DNA of 48,299 nucleotides from positions 1 through 48,299 of the forward strand of contig CALEGP010000031.1 of NCBI GenBank assembly GCA_937876245.1, given 5' to 3'. The position numbers were made by a program, and so were the translations under genes. The notes beneath the pieces were generated by a model. That model did no database searches. It was not told the DNA's origin and was given only the letters and a program-made list of their open reading frames with translations. This DNA is from an uncultured Actinomycetes bacterium (GTDB lineage: Bacteria; Actinomycetota; Actinomycetes; Nanopelagicales; Nanopelagicaceae). Each line of letters begins with the position of its first letter. The stretch's first letter is position 1. This document shows, one piece after another, positions 7,548 through 15,609 of the stretch.

Positions 7548-7661
7548 CTAGCAGGTACAGCGGTCAGATTCTGCAACGCCAAATAACGCGTCTTCAACAT
7601 GTTCGCCGCAACCAGACCAAGTGGCTTTTTTGCAACGGTCGCAAGTTACTCTTGAACACAT
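7548..7661 (-). CDS. Cys-rich microprotein, 37 aa (family member A)
   Basis: The protein has Cys2, a Cys7-x2-Cys10 pair, TWSGCGEH giving Cys18-x2-His21, and Cys35 plus Cys37. This looks like a small zinc or thiol knuckle. A paralogue with the same frame of residues lies at 32443-32619 (shared MCSR, TC, KC or RC, TWSGCG, GV and RC). The frame is open upstream to 7730. The start at 7661 is favoured by GGAG 8 bases upstream and by alignment with the paralogue, which also begins MCSR. It diverges from the MFS gene across a CsoR/CstR-type palindrome. The function is unknown; short MCSR-type proteins recur in actinobacteria. Confidence 0.75.
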   Translation of the reverse strand: MCSRVTCDRCKKATWSGCGEHVEDALFGVAESDRCTC

Positions 7662-7703
7662 ATCTATATCTCCTCTGTTTTGGTCTTTACTTGGAGAAGT
7701 TAT

Positions 7704-7731
7704 AGTATACCCCCCAGGGTATATATGCAAA
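7704..7731 (-). promoter_or_regulatory. Promoter of the Cys microprotein gene
   Basis: On the minus strand TTTGCA (7726-7731) and TATACT (7704-7709) are separated by 16 bases, a good sigma-70-type pair. Transcription would start near 7697, leaving a leader of about 36 bases before the ATG at 7661. The spacer and the -10 box are covered by the palindrome at 7705-7724, as expected for a repressor site. Confidence 0.55.
7705..7724. promoter_or_regulatory. CsoR/CstR-type operator between Cys microprotein and MFS genes
   Basis: GTATACCCCCCAGGGTATAT contains ATACCC and GGGTAT half-sites four bases apart. That is the same arrangement as the perfect site ATACCCCTAGGGGTAT at 35005-35020 in front of the CstR-like gene. 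CsoR-family repressors bind such C/G-rich palindromes. The site lies between the divergent genes starting at 7661 and 7750. The regulator at 34681-34968 is the only family member in the window, so it is the likely binder (inference). Confidence 0.6.
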
Positions 7732-7749
7732 GAGCGGAATGGAAGCTAA

Positions 7750-8976
7750 ATGAGCGAACTATCGCTAAAAGAACAGCAGCAAAAGGTTATTCGGGTGTTA
7801 AGCGCGGCCCAGGTTTTAAACGGGGTAGGTGTCACTGGGACGGTTGCGGCAGGCTCGCTTCTGGTCGCATCCATCACAAAATCTGAAGGGCTGGCTGGCT
7901 TAGCCCAGACAACTTCGGTTCTTGGCGCAGCGGCGATGGCTCTGCCTTTGGCGCGTCTTACCCAGAAAGGTGGAAGGCGACTTGCTCTTACTGTCGGATA
8001 TTCCTCTGGGGTTATTGGCGCCGGATTGGCAATATTCGGGGGGACGCAGAGAATTTTATTCTTTATGTTACTTGGTGCATTTATGGTTGGTGCGGCATCA
8101 GCTTCTGGCTATCAAGCAAGGTTTGCCGCAATTGATTTAGCAACACCTGAGAACCGGTCTAAGAATTTATCTTTCGTAGTTTGGGGTTCAACCATCGGGG
8201 CAGTTACCGGCCCAAACTTGATGGAGCCCTCCGGAAATTTTGCAGAATTTTTAGGGCTGCCCAAATTGGTAGGGCCATATTTTATTGCGGCAACAACTTT
8301 ATTTTTAGCCGCTGTGGTTATCCAACTATTTTTAAAGCCTGATCCATATTTAACAGCCAATCGCGCAGCTGATGGCATCTCACAGAAAAAACATGAATCA
8401 ACCCGTGCTGCCCTACTTCATATTCGGAAATATCCGAAAGCGCTTTTTGCGATTGCTTCGGTTGCAATCGGCCACCTTGCAATGGTTTCCATAATGGTAA
8501 TGACGCCAGTTCATATGGCTCATTTCGATGTGACCCTTCGGATAATTGGTTTAGTAATCAGCGTTCATGTTTTGGGGATGTTTGCTTTCTCGCCAATTGT
8601 TGGCGCGCTGAGTGACAAAATAGGGCGGATCGCGACGATTCAAATTGGCGTAGTGATTCTTTTAGCATCTGCGGTAATAACGGCAATCGCCCCCGGGCAC
8701 AATTCTTTTGAGCTTGGTATTGGCCTATTTCTCCTGGGTTTGGGTTGGTCATTTACTTTAATTGCTGGTTCAACGCTCTTATCTGAAACGGTAAGCATCG
8801 ATATGCGACCCGCGACTCAAGGGGCAAGTGACTTGGTTATGAATTTAATGGGCGCCGGCGGAGCAGCAATCGGCGGAGTAATAATCGGAGTTTTTTCCTT
8901 TGCCGCGCTCTGCTATGCCACGGGGCTAGTAGTTCTGGCTCTAGGATTTTGGTCGCTTAAGTTAGTGAAGGCTTAA
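7750..8976 (+). CDS. MFS transporter
   Basis: The 408-aa protein has about 11-12 hydrophobic helices in two halves, with loop marks of the major facilitator superfamily: LARLTQKGGRR after helix 2 (about 68-78) and its second-half counterpart GALSDKIGRIATIQ. Substrate cannot be read from the sequence. It diverges from the Cys microprotein gene, and the CsoR/CstR-type box ends 26 bases before its ATG. Expression is therefore probably tied to sulfane-sulfur or metal stress, and export of a sulfur or metal species is one possibility. Its stop touches the stop of the convergent AraC gene (8976 and 8977) with no terminator space between. Confidence 0.82.
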   Translation: MSELSLKEQQQKVIRVLSAAQVLNGVGVTGTVAAGSLLVASITKSEGLAGLAQTTSVLGAAAMALPLARLTQKGGRRLALTVGYSSGVIGAGLAIFGGTQRILFFMLLGAFMVGAASASGYQARFAAIDLATPENRSKNLSFVVWGSTIGAVTGPNLMEPSGNFAEFLGLPKLVGPYFIAATTLFLAAVVIQLFLKPDPYLTANRAADGISQKKHESTRAALLHIRKYPKALFAIASVAIGHLAMVSIMVMTPVHMAHFDVTLRIIGLVISVHVLGMFAFSPIVGALSDKIGRIATIQIGVVILLASAVITAIAPGHNSFELGIGLFLLGLGWSFTLIAGSTLLSETVSIDMRPATQGASDLVMNLMGAGGAAIGGVIIGVFSFAALCYATGLVVLALGFWSLKLVKA

Positions 8977-9954
8977 TTATTTGCGAATAGTTTCAGAAGG
9001 CAGCTCGCCGAAACGCTCGTAATAAATTTTTGCAAATCTGCCCAAGTGGGTGAAGCCCCAAGAAAATGCGACATCGGCGATTGAGGAGTTAAATCCCTGA
9101 TCAGAAATAAGCTCTTCCCGGACGCGAGTCAGACGCACATTTCGTAAATAATCGGTTGGACTCATGCCAACGTATTTCTTAAATCCATCTTGCAGTGAGC
9201 GAATACTTACGCCGGCAATTCTTGCCATATCCGTAACAGTCAGCGGCTCTTCGGGGCTGGATTCACAGGCTTGCATTGCCAAACGAACTGATCTCGGTGC
9301 AGCCGGTTCAACGCTAGTACCAATCGATTCAGTGTAATTGTGTCTCTGTGAAAGAAGCAGGCTGCTGATAATTAAATCTTGAAATTGATTTCGTACTCCG
9401 GCATGCATCGTCAATCCGCCACGATCAACATCGGTTACCAGGGTGTCAACTAAAGTTCGCCAGCTTCTTGCCTCTGGTGTTGTGAGATCCATTCCTAAGT
9501 CGAAGCGGACTGGCAAGTGAAGTTCGCGGCCAATTAAATCTTCCAGCCGTTCTTCCAAGGTGCTGCGATTTATATAGACCAGAAGTTGTGGATTATCGTC
9601 GTGCCAAATCATGTCCAGTTTTTCCAGCGGATTGGGGATAGAGGCCATGTTTACATCGGAATGAATTGTCTGCTTCCCACAGGTAATTTCTGCGCTTCCC
9701 GAAAGCGGCATTTGAATCAGATAGAAAGAAGTTAGTTCGCCAGGGGTGATATGAACTTCGGCGCCATAATCCAAATAATTTAAAGTCACATCCCCTAGGG
9801 TGACTCGGTTATGGACAGTATTTAATTGCTTGTTCTTCTTAGTTGTCGTAAGGGCGTGGGGGCAAAAAACACGAGCGACTTCACTTCGCGCCTCATCCAA
9901 GTGGGTTGTACGAAATAAATTGTGATCTTTAAGCGCTTCTTGGACTGCCGTCAT
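8977..9954 (-). CDS. AraC-family transcriptional regulator
   Basis: The 325-aa protein has an N-terminal sensing part (about 1-210, cupin-like AraC-binding type; note ITPGELTSFYLIQMPLSG) and a C-terminal pair of helix-turn-helices (about 228-325). The latter reads LTVTDMARIAGVSIRSLQDG and VAFSWGFTHLGRFAKIYYERFGELPS, the standard AraC pattern. Regulators of this build often control oxidative breakdown of aromatic or carboxylic compounds. The gene diverges from the SDR gene at 10111 with a 156-base gap that could hold a shared control region. Regulation of the SDR and possibly of the monooxygenase is an inference. Confidence 0.88.
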   Translation of the reverse strand: MTAVQEALKDHNLFRTTHLDEARSEVARVFCPHALTTTKKNKQLNTVHNRVTLGDVTLNYLDYGAEVHITPGELTSFYLIQMPLSGSAEITCGKQTIHSDVNMASIPNPLEKLDMIWHDDNPQLLVYINRSTLEERLEDLIGRELHLPVRFDLGMDLTTPEARSWRTLVDTLVTDVDRGGLTMHAGVRNQFQDLIISSLLLSQRHNYTESIGTSVEPAAPRSVRLAMQACESSPEEPLTVTDMARIAGVSIRSLQDGFKKYVGMSPTDYLRNVRLTRVREELISDQGFNSSIADVAFSWGFTHLGRFAKIYYERFGELPSETIRK

Positions 9955-10110
9955 TTGCGAATCGTTCTATTTGAGCCATCGGCTGTCAATGGTTTTGCCT
10001 ACTTTTAGCGCGCTTATTTGCGTTCTTTGGATAACCCATGCGTGGCTGGGACACTATTTAGGAGCTGGAATCCATAAGGTCTGCATAATTACTTAAGCTG
10101 GAGGAGAAAA

Positions 10111-10926
10111 ATGAGTTCAGAGCCATCAAAATCAAATAGTTCATCGGGTTCACTAAGCGGCAAGGTTGCAATTGTCACGGGTGGTGGAACGCTATTTGGC
10201 GCAGCAGTAGCCAAAACTTTGATAGCTGATGGCGCCAAAGTTATGATCGTTGAAATTAACGCTGAAAGTGGCAGCGCGGCCGCGAAAGAGTGCGGCGCAA
10301 ATTTCTTTCATGGCGATGTAACTGACGATGCCTCTATTGCAAAACTTATTGATTCCACAATTTCGGCCTGGGGTCGGATAGATATTTTGGTAAATCTTGC
10401 TTGTTCCTATGATGATTCCGGCGCAGAGAGTACTCGTGCGCAATGGACAAATACTTTGAATGTAAATATCTCCAGCGCTGCGATGTTGGCCGCCGCAGTT
10501 CGACCATATATGAAGAGAGAGGGCACCGGATCGATTATCAATCTCACAAGTATTTCTTCAGCGGTCGCACAAACTGGACGTTGGATTTACCCAGTGAGCA
10601 AAGCAGCTTTGGTCCAGTTAACTCGTAACATGGCTATGGATTATGCTGGTGACAAAATTCGAGTGAACTCAGTTTCGCCCGGTTGGACATGGTCGGCAAT
10701 TATGGATTCTCTCTCGAAGGGAGACCGCGCGAAAACAGATCGTGTTGCCGCACCATTTCATTTAACTGGTCGAGTCGGAGATCCCGAGGAAGTCGCAAAT
10801 GTTATTTCATTCTTAGCCAGCGATAAGGCATCTGTTGTTACTGGTGCAGATTGGGCCGCCGATGGCGGTTATTCTGCAATGGGACCGGAGCAAGCTGTGC
10901 CCGCGATCCCATTACTAGAAGCGTAA
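10111..10926 (+). CDS. Short-chain dehydrogenase/reductase
   Basis: This is a 271-aa classical SDR with a Rossmann start VAIVTGGGTLFGAAVAK (cofactor loop TGGGxxxGxxxA, about 23-36). The catalytic Ser is in NLTSISSA, and Tyr and Lys are in YPVSKAALVQLTRNMA. The tail VTGADWAADGGYS is also typical. The usual NNAG stretch reads NLAC here, which is unusual. Asp near the first turn has been replaced by a VEIN stretch, suggesting NAD rather than NADP preference, though this is uncertain. A strong GGAGGA ribosome site precedes the ATG. It is divergent from the AraC regulator and ends at a clear hairpin terminator. Substrate unknown. Confidence 0.88.
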   Translation: MSSEPSKSNSSSGSLSGKVAIVTGGGTLFGAAVAKTLIADGAKVMIVEINAESGSAAAKECGANFFHGDVTDDASIAKLIDSTISAWGRIDILVNLACSYDDSGAESTRAQWTNTLNVNISSAAMLAAAVRPYMKREGTGSIINLTSISSAVAQTGRWIYPVSKAALVQLTRNMAMDYAGDKIRVNSVSPGWTWSAIMDSLSKGDRAKTDRVAAPFHLTGRVGDPEEVANVISFLASDKASVVTGADWAADGGYSAMGPEQAVPAIPLLEA

Positions 10927-10952
10927 CTAGTTAAATATCTTCACTAGTTTTT
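10925..10952 (+). terminator. Rho-independent terminator after the SDR gene
   Basis: AACTAGT (10925-10931) pairs with ACTAGTT (10943-10949) across an 11-base loop and runs into TTTTTC. It begins at the SDR stop codon and separates it from the convergent monooxygenase gene. Confidence 0.65.
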
Positions 10953-10990
10953 CTTGGTTACTTCTTCTCTAGTTCTTACCTGCTTCTTTA

Positions 10991-12457
10991 CTACTTCTTA
11001 TTAAGTCGTTTGCGAAGCTTTGGACCGATCTTCGCGTAACTCTTTGGATTGATTGGCAAGAGCCACTGATTGAAGCGAATTGGTGCTGGGATTTGTAGCT
11101 TTAGATCGACAAGCAACTCATCGACGTTATGTACAGAGAATGGAATGATGTTTGTTCCACGCGCATGCTTGTTCTCGGTGCGCTTCTCCATCCAAGCAAG
11201 ACGCTTGTCGATATGTGCCAGCATCTCACTCTTTGTCGGCAATTTAATTGCACCTTCAATGTTTGCTGCGATCCAGATCGCTCCGACCTCAGCATTTAAT
11301 TGTGAGAAGAATGAGGAGTTGTATCCGTTGAATGCGATGTTTGTTACATCCAAAGGTATTAATTGGCGATACAGACGGAAGTTTCCACGATCATCATTAA
11401 TTGATTTCATCACCGAAGCCTCAAGGAATGGCACTCGTTGATGGAATCCGGTTCCACAGATTACATAATCAGCATCCAAGACTTTGCCATTTGAAAGCGT
11501 AACTTTCCCGGCAGCCATGCTGGTGATCTCTGTGTCGCGTTCAACAAACAATTTGCCGGCTTTGATGTTCTTGAAGAAGCCATCTGTAGCAAGTGAAACC
11601 GTGCTTCGCACAATTGTGTCTAAACCAGTCTTTGGGTGAAGGCCAAGCTTCTCTAATTTAAACTGCTTCTCGATAACACCTTGAACACTTCCCAACATTC
11701 CCGCGCTGACTTTCTTGCCCTTACCGTGTAAGAAGGCTTCGGCACCTTTTAGTTCGATATAAGGAAATAGCGCTTCTCCCATGCGGGTAAGTAGAAGCAT
11801 CTTGTAATTCAAAACGTTATTAAGGCGCTTTGGCACCTTCCAAATCAAGTGACGGGCAACAATAGTGGTTTTCTTTGCAGTTCCAACGGTCGCATTTGCC
11901 GCATCGCACGAGGACTTTCCATATCCAACTACGACAACGTTCTTTCCGCGAACATCCTCTAAGTTATGGAAATCAACGGTATGCATGATCTTTCCGCCAG
12001 CAGCTTTAAATGCATCTGCGCCTTTCCATTCTGGGATAAATGGATCTGAGAAAATACCATTTGCAACAATAAAATAATCAAAATCTTCTGCAGACTTCTT
12101 ACCATCTTTAGAAATTTCAATGTTCCAAGAACCATTGCTGTTCTGCTTAGCAAGTGTTACCTCAGTGTTAAATGAAATCTTATTAAAAACATTGAATTTT
12201 TTGGCATAAGCTTCGATGTATTGTTGAACTTGTTCTCCGCTTGGCCATTCCGGAGTTCCTTTAGGATATGGAAAATCGCTCATCGCATATGTGCTCCGAA
12301 CATTTTGGGTTCCAAGTCCTGGATAGCGACGAGTTACTGACCAAACTCCGCCGACATCATTTTCTTTTTCAAATACTTGAACTTCGTGTCCAAATTCTGT
12401 CAATACTTTTGCTGACGCGATGCCTGCAAAACCGGCCCCGACGATTCCAATTTTCAT
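10991..12457 (-). CDS. Flavin-containing monooxygenase (FMO/Baeyer-Villiger type)
   Basis: The 488-aa protein has an FAD Rossmann motif GAGFAG (7-12), an FMO-like fingerprint around GKIMHTVDFHN (His159, Phe163) and a second nucleotide motif VVVVGYGKSSCD (about 174-184) for NADPH. GTGFHQRVPF in the C-terminal half is the third conserved turn of the family. Such enzymes insert oxygen at N, S or carbonyl carbon. The frame is open 13 codons further upstream. The ATG at 12457 is preferred because AGGGG stands 9 bases before it and GIVGAGFAG then starts near the N-terminus as usual. It is convergent to the SDR gene. A shared oxidative pathway with that SDR is likely but unproven. Confidence 0.85.
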   Translation of the reverse strand: MKIGIVGAGFAGIASAKVLTEFGHEVQVFEKENDVGGVWSVTRRYPGLGTQNVRSTYAMSDFPYPKGTPEWPSGEQVQQYIEAYAKKFNVFNKISFNTEVTLAKQNSNGSWNIEISKDGKKSAEDFDYFIVANGIFSDPFIPEWKGADAFKAAGGKIMHTVDFHNLEDVRGKNVVVVGYGKSSCDAANATVGTAKKTTIVARHLIWKVPKRLNNVLNYKMLLLTRMGEALFPYIELKGAEAFLHGKGKKVSAGMLGSVQGVIEKQFKLEKLGLHPKTGLDTIVRSTVSLATDGFFKNIKAGKLFVERDTEITSMAAGKVTLSNGKVLDADYVICGTGFHQRVPFLEASVMKSINDDRGNFRLYRQLIPLDVTNIAFNGYNSSFFSQLNAEVGAIWIAANIEGAIKLPTKSEMLAHIDKRLAWMEKRTENKHARGTNIIPFSVHNVDELLVDLKLQIPAPIRFNQWLLPINPKSYAKIGPKLRKRLNKK

Positions 12458-12620
12458 CCGATAAAACCCCTGTCTTCTCGGCGGTGCCGAGATCATTAGT
12501 TAGCGAGGTTAGGAAGAAAGAGGAAAATTACTTATCCAGCCCACGCGAGGGATATCCATTACGCGCTCTGACTTGTTTCTTGGGCGTGGTGTGAGCTTTC
12601 ATTACTGGTCTGTTGCTGGG

Positions 12621-12693
12621 TGGGCCCCGTCGGGATCGAACCGACGACCCACGGATTAAAAGTCCGTTGCTCTACCGACTGAGCTAGAGGCCC
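12621..12693 (-). tRNA. tRNA-Lys (anticodon TTT)
   Basis: A 73-base cloverleaf: acceptor GGGCCTC/GGGGCCC, D arm GCTC...GAGC, anticodon stem ACGGA/TCCGT around CTTTTAA (anticodon TTT), T arm GTCGG-TTCGATC-CCGAC and discriminator A. No CCA is encoded. Confidence 0.97.
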
Positions 12694-12778
12694 TCGCGCT
12701 TAGCGTGCTTTTGGCGCTTGCGAAGTGTAACGGCAAAATAGCAGAGCTCTAAACCTCGAGTAAGAATAAGATTGAACG

Positions 12779-13306
12779 GTGATCAGCAGAGAACTAGAAG
12801 GCGCAATTCGCCAAGTTCCTGATTTCCCTGCTCCGGGTATTCTCTTTTTCGACATCCTGCCACTACTAAAGGATGCCAAGCACTTTGCCAGCCTGACAAA
12901 AGAACTTTCGAATTTTGCAAATGCAATTGATGTCGTGGTCGGCATTGAAGCTCGGGGCCTGATCCTTGGGGCGGCTGTTGCTTTAGAACTGGGCAAGGGA
13001 TTTGTCCCGCTTCGCAAAAAAGGAAAGTTGCCGGGAAGCACTTTTAGCGAGAGTTATGGGTTGGAATATGGCAATGATGTTCTGGAAATCCAAGAAGGTG
13101 TTCTGCGCCCAGGTGATCGAGTTCTGCTAATTGATGATGTACTGGCAACTGGTGGAACGCTAATTGCTGGAGTGAAATTGGTGCACCAATGTGCGGCGGT
13201 CATCGAGTCCGTTGCAGTTGTGTTAGAAATTGCCGAACTGCCTGGGCGAGAGAAATTTATGGGCGAATTTCCAGATATTTCTTTGAGGGCGCTATTTCTT
13301 AAGTAA
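12779..13306 (+). CDS. apt: Adenine phosphoribosyltransferase
   Basis: The 175-aa enzyme makes AMP from adenine and PRPP (purine salvage). Family marks are the N-terminal PDFPAPGILFFDILPLL, GIEARGLILGAAVA, the flexible-loop region KKGKLPG, and the PRPP motif VLLIDDVLATGGT near residues 116-128. The start is GTG at 12779; no in-frame ATG would keep the REL...IRQVPDFP N-terminus. It stands between tRNA-Lys and the convergent tsaC gene, only 7 bases away from that stop. It complements the de novo purine genes at 18229-29039. Confidence 0.95.
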   Translation: MISRELEGAIRQVPDFPAPGILFFDILPLLKDAKHFASLTKELSNFANAIDVVVGIEARGLILGAAVALELGKGFVPLRKKGKLPGSTFSESYGLEYGNDVLEIQEGVLRPGDRVLLIDDVLATGGTLIAGVKLVHQCAAVIESVAVVLEIAELPGREKFMGEFPDISLRALFLK

Positions 13307-13313
13307 GCAGTTT

Positions 13314-14267
13314 TTAATTTGCTGCTCGTTTTAAGCGATCGCGAATTGCCGCAGCAAGCCCTCTTCCTTCTGGTTGGATAACGCAAACTTTTGCCAGACT
13401 TTGGGCATCGGCAAATCTCAGCGCTGCATAAAGTTCGCGAGCAAAGCTCTCGATGCTACTGGGTGAGGCCAAACGAATTGCGCCCGCAGGTGTTTGGATG
13501 GAATCCATCGCGATAAAGCCTTCCCCGCTTTGAGCCAGAACATCAAGTAGAACAGTTGCGTTCGGTGAATAATGTGATTCTAGAGAACCAGATACTCGGA
13601 TCCTGGTTGGTTCATCTTCTAGAACGAGCAAGCCAGTGCTTTCCTGAATCATCTCTCTGGTAATTGCGCCAAGTCGAAGTATTTGTGGGGCATTGGTAGT
13701 GCAATCGATAATGGTTGATTCAACGCCAACTTGGCATGGCCCACCATCTAAAATTAAATCGTTCTTGGGGTCTAGATAATTTGCGAGTTCATCTTTAACG
13801 GCCTGAGCCGTAGTTGGAGAAAGTGCGCCAAATCTGTTGGCGCTTGGCGCCGCGATTCCTCTGCCTCCCAGTTTTTCAAATTCCTTCAAAAGCGCCAAGG
13901 CGACTGGTTGGTTTGGTACTCGTAGGGCAACGGTTTCTTGGTTACCAGTGATGAAATCTTCTGCTAACTCGCTGCGCCGGAAAATCAAGGTCATTGGGCC
14001 GGGCCAGAAATCCCGCGCCAAATTGATCGCATAGCTAGATACCTCGCTGGTCCAATCACCGATGGCGCCCATTGATGCAATGTGAACAATTAATGGATGG
14101 TCCGACGGGCGGCCCTTTGCTTGATAAATTTTTGCAACAGCGCTTTCATTTGTGGCATCAGCGCCCAGACCATAAACGGTTTCGGTAGGAAAGGCGACCA
14201 GGTGGCCGGCGGCGATACTTTGTGCGGCCTGCTTTATGGAATTGGTCGAACATTCAGAGAGAAACAT
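13314..14267 (-). CDS. tsaC: L-threonylcarbamoyladenylate synthase, Sua5 (long) type
   Basis: The protein makes threonylcarbamoyl-AMP for the t6A37 modification of tRNAs reading ANN codons. At 317 aa it has the YrdC core (about 10-200: AFPTETVYGLGADA, KGRPSDHPLIVH, PGPMTLIF, ALRVPNQPVA, APSANRFGALSPTTA, STIIDC) and the extra C-terminal Sua5 domain (SHYSPNATVLL onward). It is therefore Sua5-like rather than the short TsaC. The other t6A genes (tsaB, tsaD, tsaE) are not in the window. It diverges from the SIMPL-protein gene. Confidence 0.94.
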   Translation of the reverse strand: MFLSECSTNSIKQAAQSIAAGHLVAFPTETVYGLGADATNESAVAKIYQAKGRPSDHPLIVHIASMGAIGDWTSEVSSYAINLARDFWPGPMTLIFRRSELAEDFITGNQETVALRVPNQPVALALLKEFEKLGGRGIAAPSANRFGALSPTTAQAVKDELANYLDPKNDLILDGGPCQVGVESTIIDCTTNAPQILRLGAITREMIQESTGLLVLEDEPTRIRVSGSLESHYSPNATVLLDVLAQSGEGFIAMDSIQTPAGAIRLASPSSIESFARELYAALRFADAQSLAKVCVIQPEGRGLAAAIRDRLKRAAN

Positions 14268-14339
14268 GGAGTAATTCTCTCATTAAATTATGACCCAATT
14301 GTCTGATAACTCAAACGAAACCTGTTCTAGGCTTGGGGA

Positions 14340-15062
14340 ATGAAAATTGACGCTAAAAGATTTACTCGGATAGTTGCCGTAATTGCTCTTACCGCCTTGG
14401 TCTCTACTTTTGGTGCGCAATTCGCCGAAGCTGCATCGCCTGTGCGCTACATAAGTGTCAGCTCTATCGGCACGGTAAAAGCCGAGCCCGATGCCGTTCG
14501 CTTAAGTGCATCGGTATCTGCCATTGCAAAAATAAACAAGGATGCGCTATCTGAAGCTGGGGCGAGCGCCACCAAGTTTCGCCAAGCGTTAGCGGAAAAT
14601 GGAATTGATAAGAAGGATTTGCGGAGTACCACGCTAAATATTTATCCCGAGTACAACTACACCCAAGATGGCGGAAGTGTTTTAATTGGATATCGAGCCA
14701 CTCAAAGTTTTGAAGTTGTAATTCGCGCCGCAGCTACAGCCGGCGCGATCGTTGATGCCGTTGTCGCTAGTGCTGGTGACGCACTTTCGATAAATGCAGT
14801 CACGCCTTTTTTGATTGACAGTACGAAAGCTTATGAAGCAGCACGAAGCTCTGCAGTGAAGAACGCAAAGGCAAGAGCTAGATCTTATGCAAAATTATTA
14901 GGAGTTAAGATCGGTAAAATTATTTGGCTTCAAGAATCTTCTGCTCCGGCAACCACCCCAATTGTCATGACACAAGCAAAAAGTGACTCTGGTGCAACAG
15001 AAATAGATTTGGGAGAGCAAGATGTAAGTGTTTCAGTATCGACCCGCTGGGCTATTTCTTAA
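14340..15062 (+). CDS. Secreted SIMPL-domain (DUF541) protein
   Basis: The 240-aa protein begins with a signal peptide (about 1-31, ending FAEAA). The rest is one SIMPL domain: ISVSSIGTVKAEPDAVRLSA at the start, LRSTTLNIYPEYNY in the middle, then GYRATQSFEVVIR and KARARSYAKLLGVKIGKII. SIMPL proteins are exported or periplasmic; the known examples form assemblies or affect stress tolerance, but no enzyme activity is established. It is a single gene, followed by the tRNA-Glu gene. The role here is unknown. Confidence 0.88.
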   Translation: MKIDAKRFTRIVAVIALTALVSTFGAQFAEAASPVRYISVSSIGTVKAEPDAVRLSASVSAIAKINKDALSEAGASATKFRQALAENGIDKKDLRSTTLNIYPEYNYTQDGGSVLIGYRATQSFEVVIRAAATAGAIVDAVVASAGDALSINAVTPFLIDSTKAYEAARSSAVKNAKARARSYAKLLGVKIGKIIWLQESSAPATTPIVMTQAKSDSGATEIDLGEQDVSVSVSTRWAIS

Positions 15063-15157
15063 GGGTTGTTTACCTCTTCGTAAGTACATTTTTGGGCCCG
15101 GGAATCGCGTTTTGCTCTTCTGATTCTCTCCGATACCCTTGCGCTCTGCCTTAAAAC

Positions 15158-15230
15158 GTCCCCATCGTCTAGAGGCCTAGGACATCGCCCTTTCACGGCG
15201 GTAACACGGGTTCGAACCCCGTTGGGGGCA
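15158..15230 (+). tRNA. tRNA-Glu (anticodon TTC)
   Basis: A 73-base cloverleaf with acceptor GTCCCCA/TGGGGGC, anticodon loop CTTTCAC (TTC), T loop TTCGAAC and discriminator A. It is the first of three tRNA genes, Glu-Asp-Phe. No CCA is encoded. Confidence 0.97.
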
Positions 15231-15352
15231 CTAGGTAAGAAGGAAAGTAAGAAGTAATTCTTGCTATTTTTCTTATTCGAAAGCACGTCGAAGAACGTTT
15301 GTTGCCACGCAAGTGGGGATGAACAAACTAAAAGTTCTTAGATGTGTGGAAA

Positions 15353-15426
15353 GGCCCAGTAGCGCAGTTGGTTAGCGCGCCGCCCTGTCACGGCGGAGGT
15401 CGCGAGTTCAAGTCTCGTCTGGGTCG
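15353..15426 (+). tRNA. tRNA-Asp (anticodon GTC)
   Basis: A 74-base cloverleaf with acceptor GGCCCAG/CTGGGTC, anticodon loop CTGTCAC (GTC), T arm GCGAG-TTCAAGT-CTCGT and discriminator G. A strong hairpin terminator follows directly. Confidence 0.97.
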
Positions 15427-15428
15427 CT

Positions 15429-15460
15429 AGAAGAGAGTGTCCACACACTCTCTTCTTTTA
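15429..15460 (+). terminator. Rho-independent terminator after tRNA-Asp
   Basis: AGAAGAGAGTGT pairs perfectly with ACACTCTCTTCT (12 base pairs, 4-base loop CCAC) and runs into TTTATT. It separates tRNA-Asp from tRNA-Phe. Confidence 0.85.
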
Positions 15461-15488
15461 TTAATAAATGTTTTCAAAATTTAATATT

Positions 15489-15562
15489 GGCTCGGTAGCT
15501 CAGTTGGTACGAGCGCGCGACTGAAAATCGTGAGGTCGACAGTTCGATCCTGTCCCGAGCCA
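15489..15562 (+). tRNA. tRNA-Phe (anticodon GAA)
   Basis: A 74-base cloverleaf with acceptor GGCTCGG/CCGAGCC, anticodon loop CTGAAAA (GAA), T arm with TTCGATC and discriminator A. It is the third member of the Glu-Asp-Phe cluster. Confidence 0.97.
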
Positions 15563-15609
15563 CTCTTCTTGCAAATCACTACTTGTAGTTTCTTATAGTT
15601 AAAAATTGT

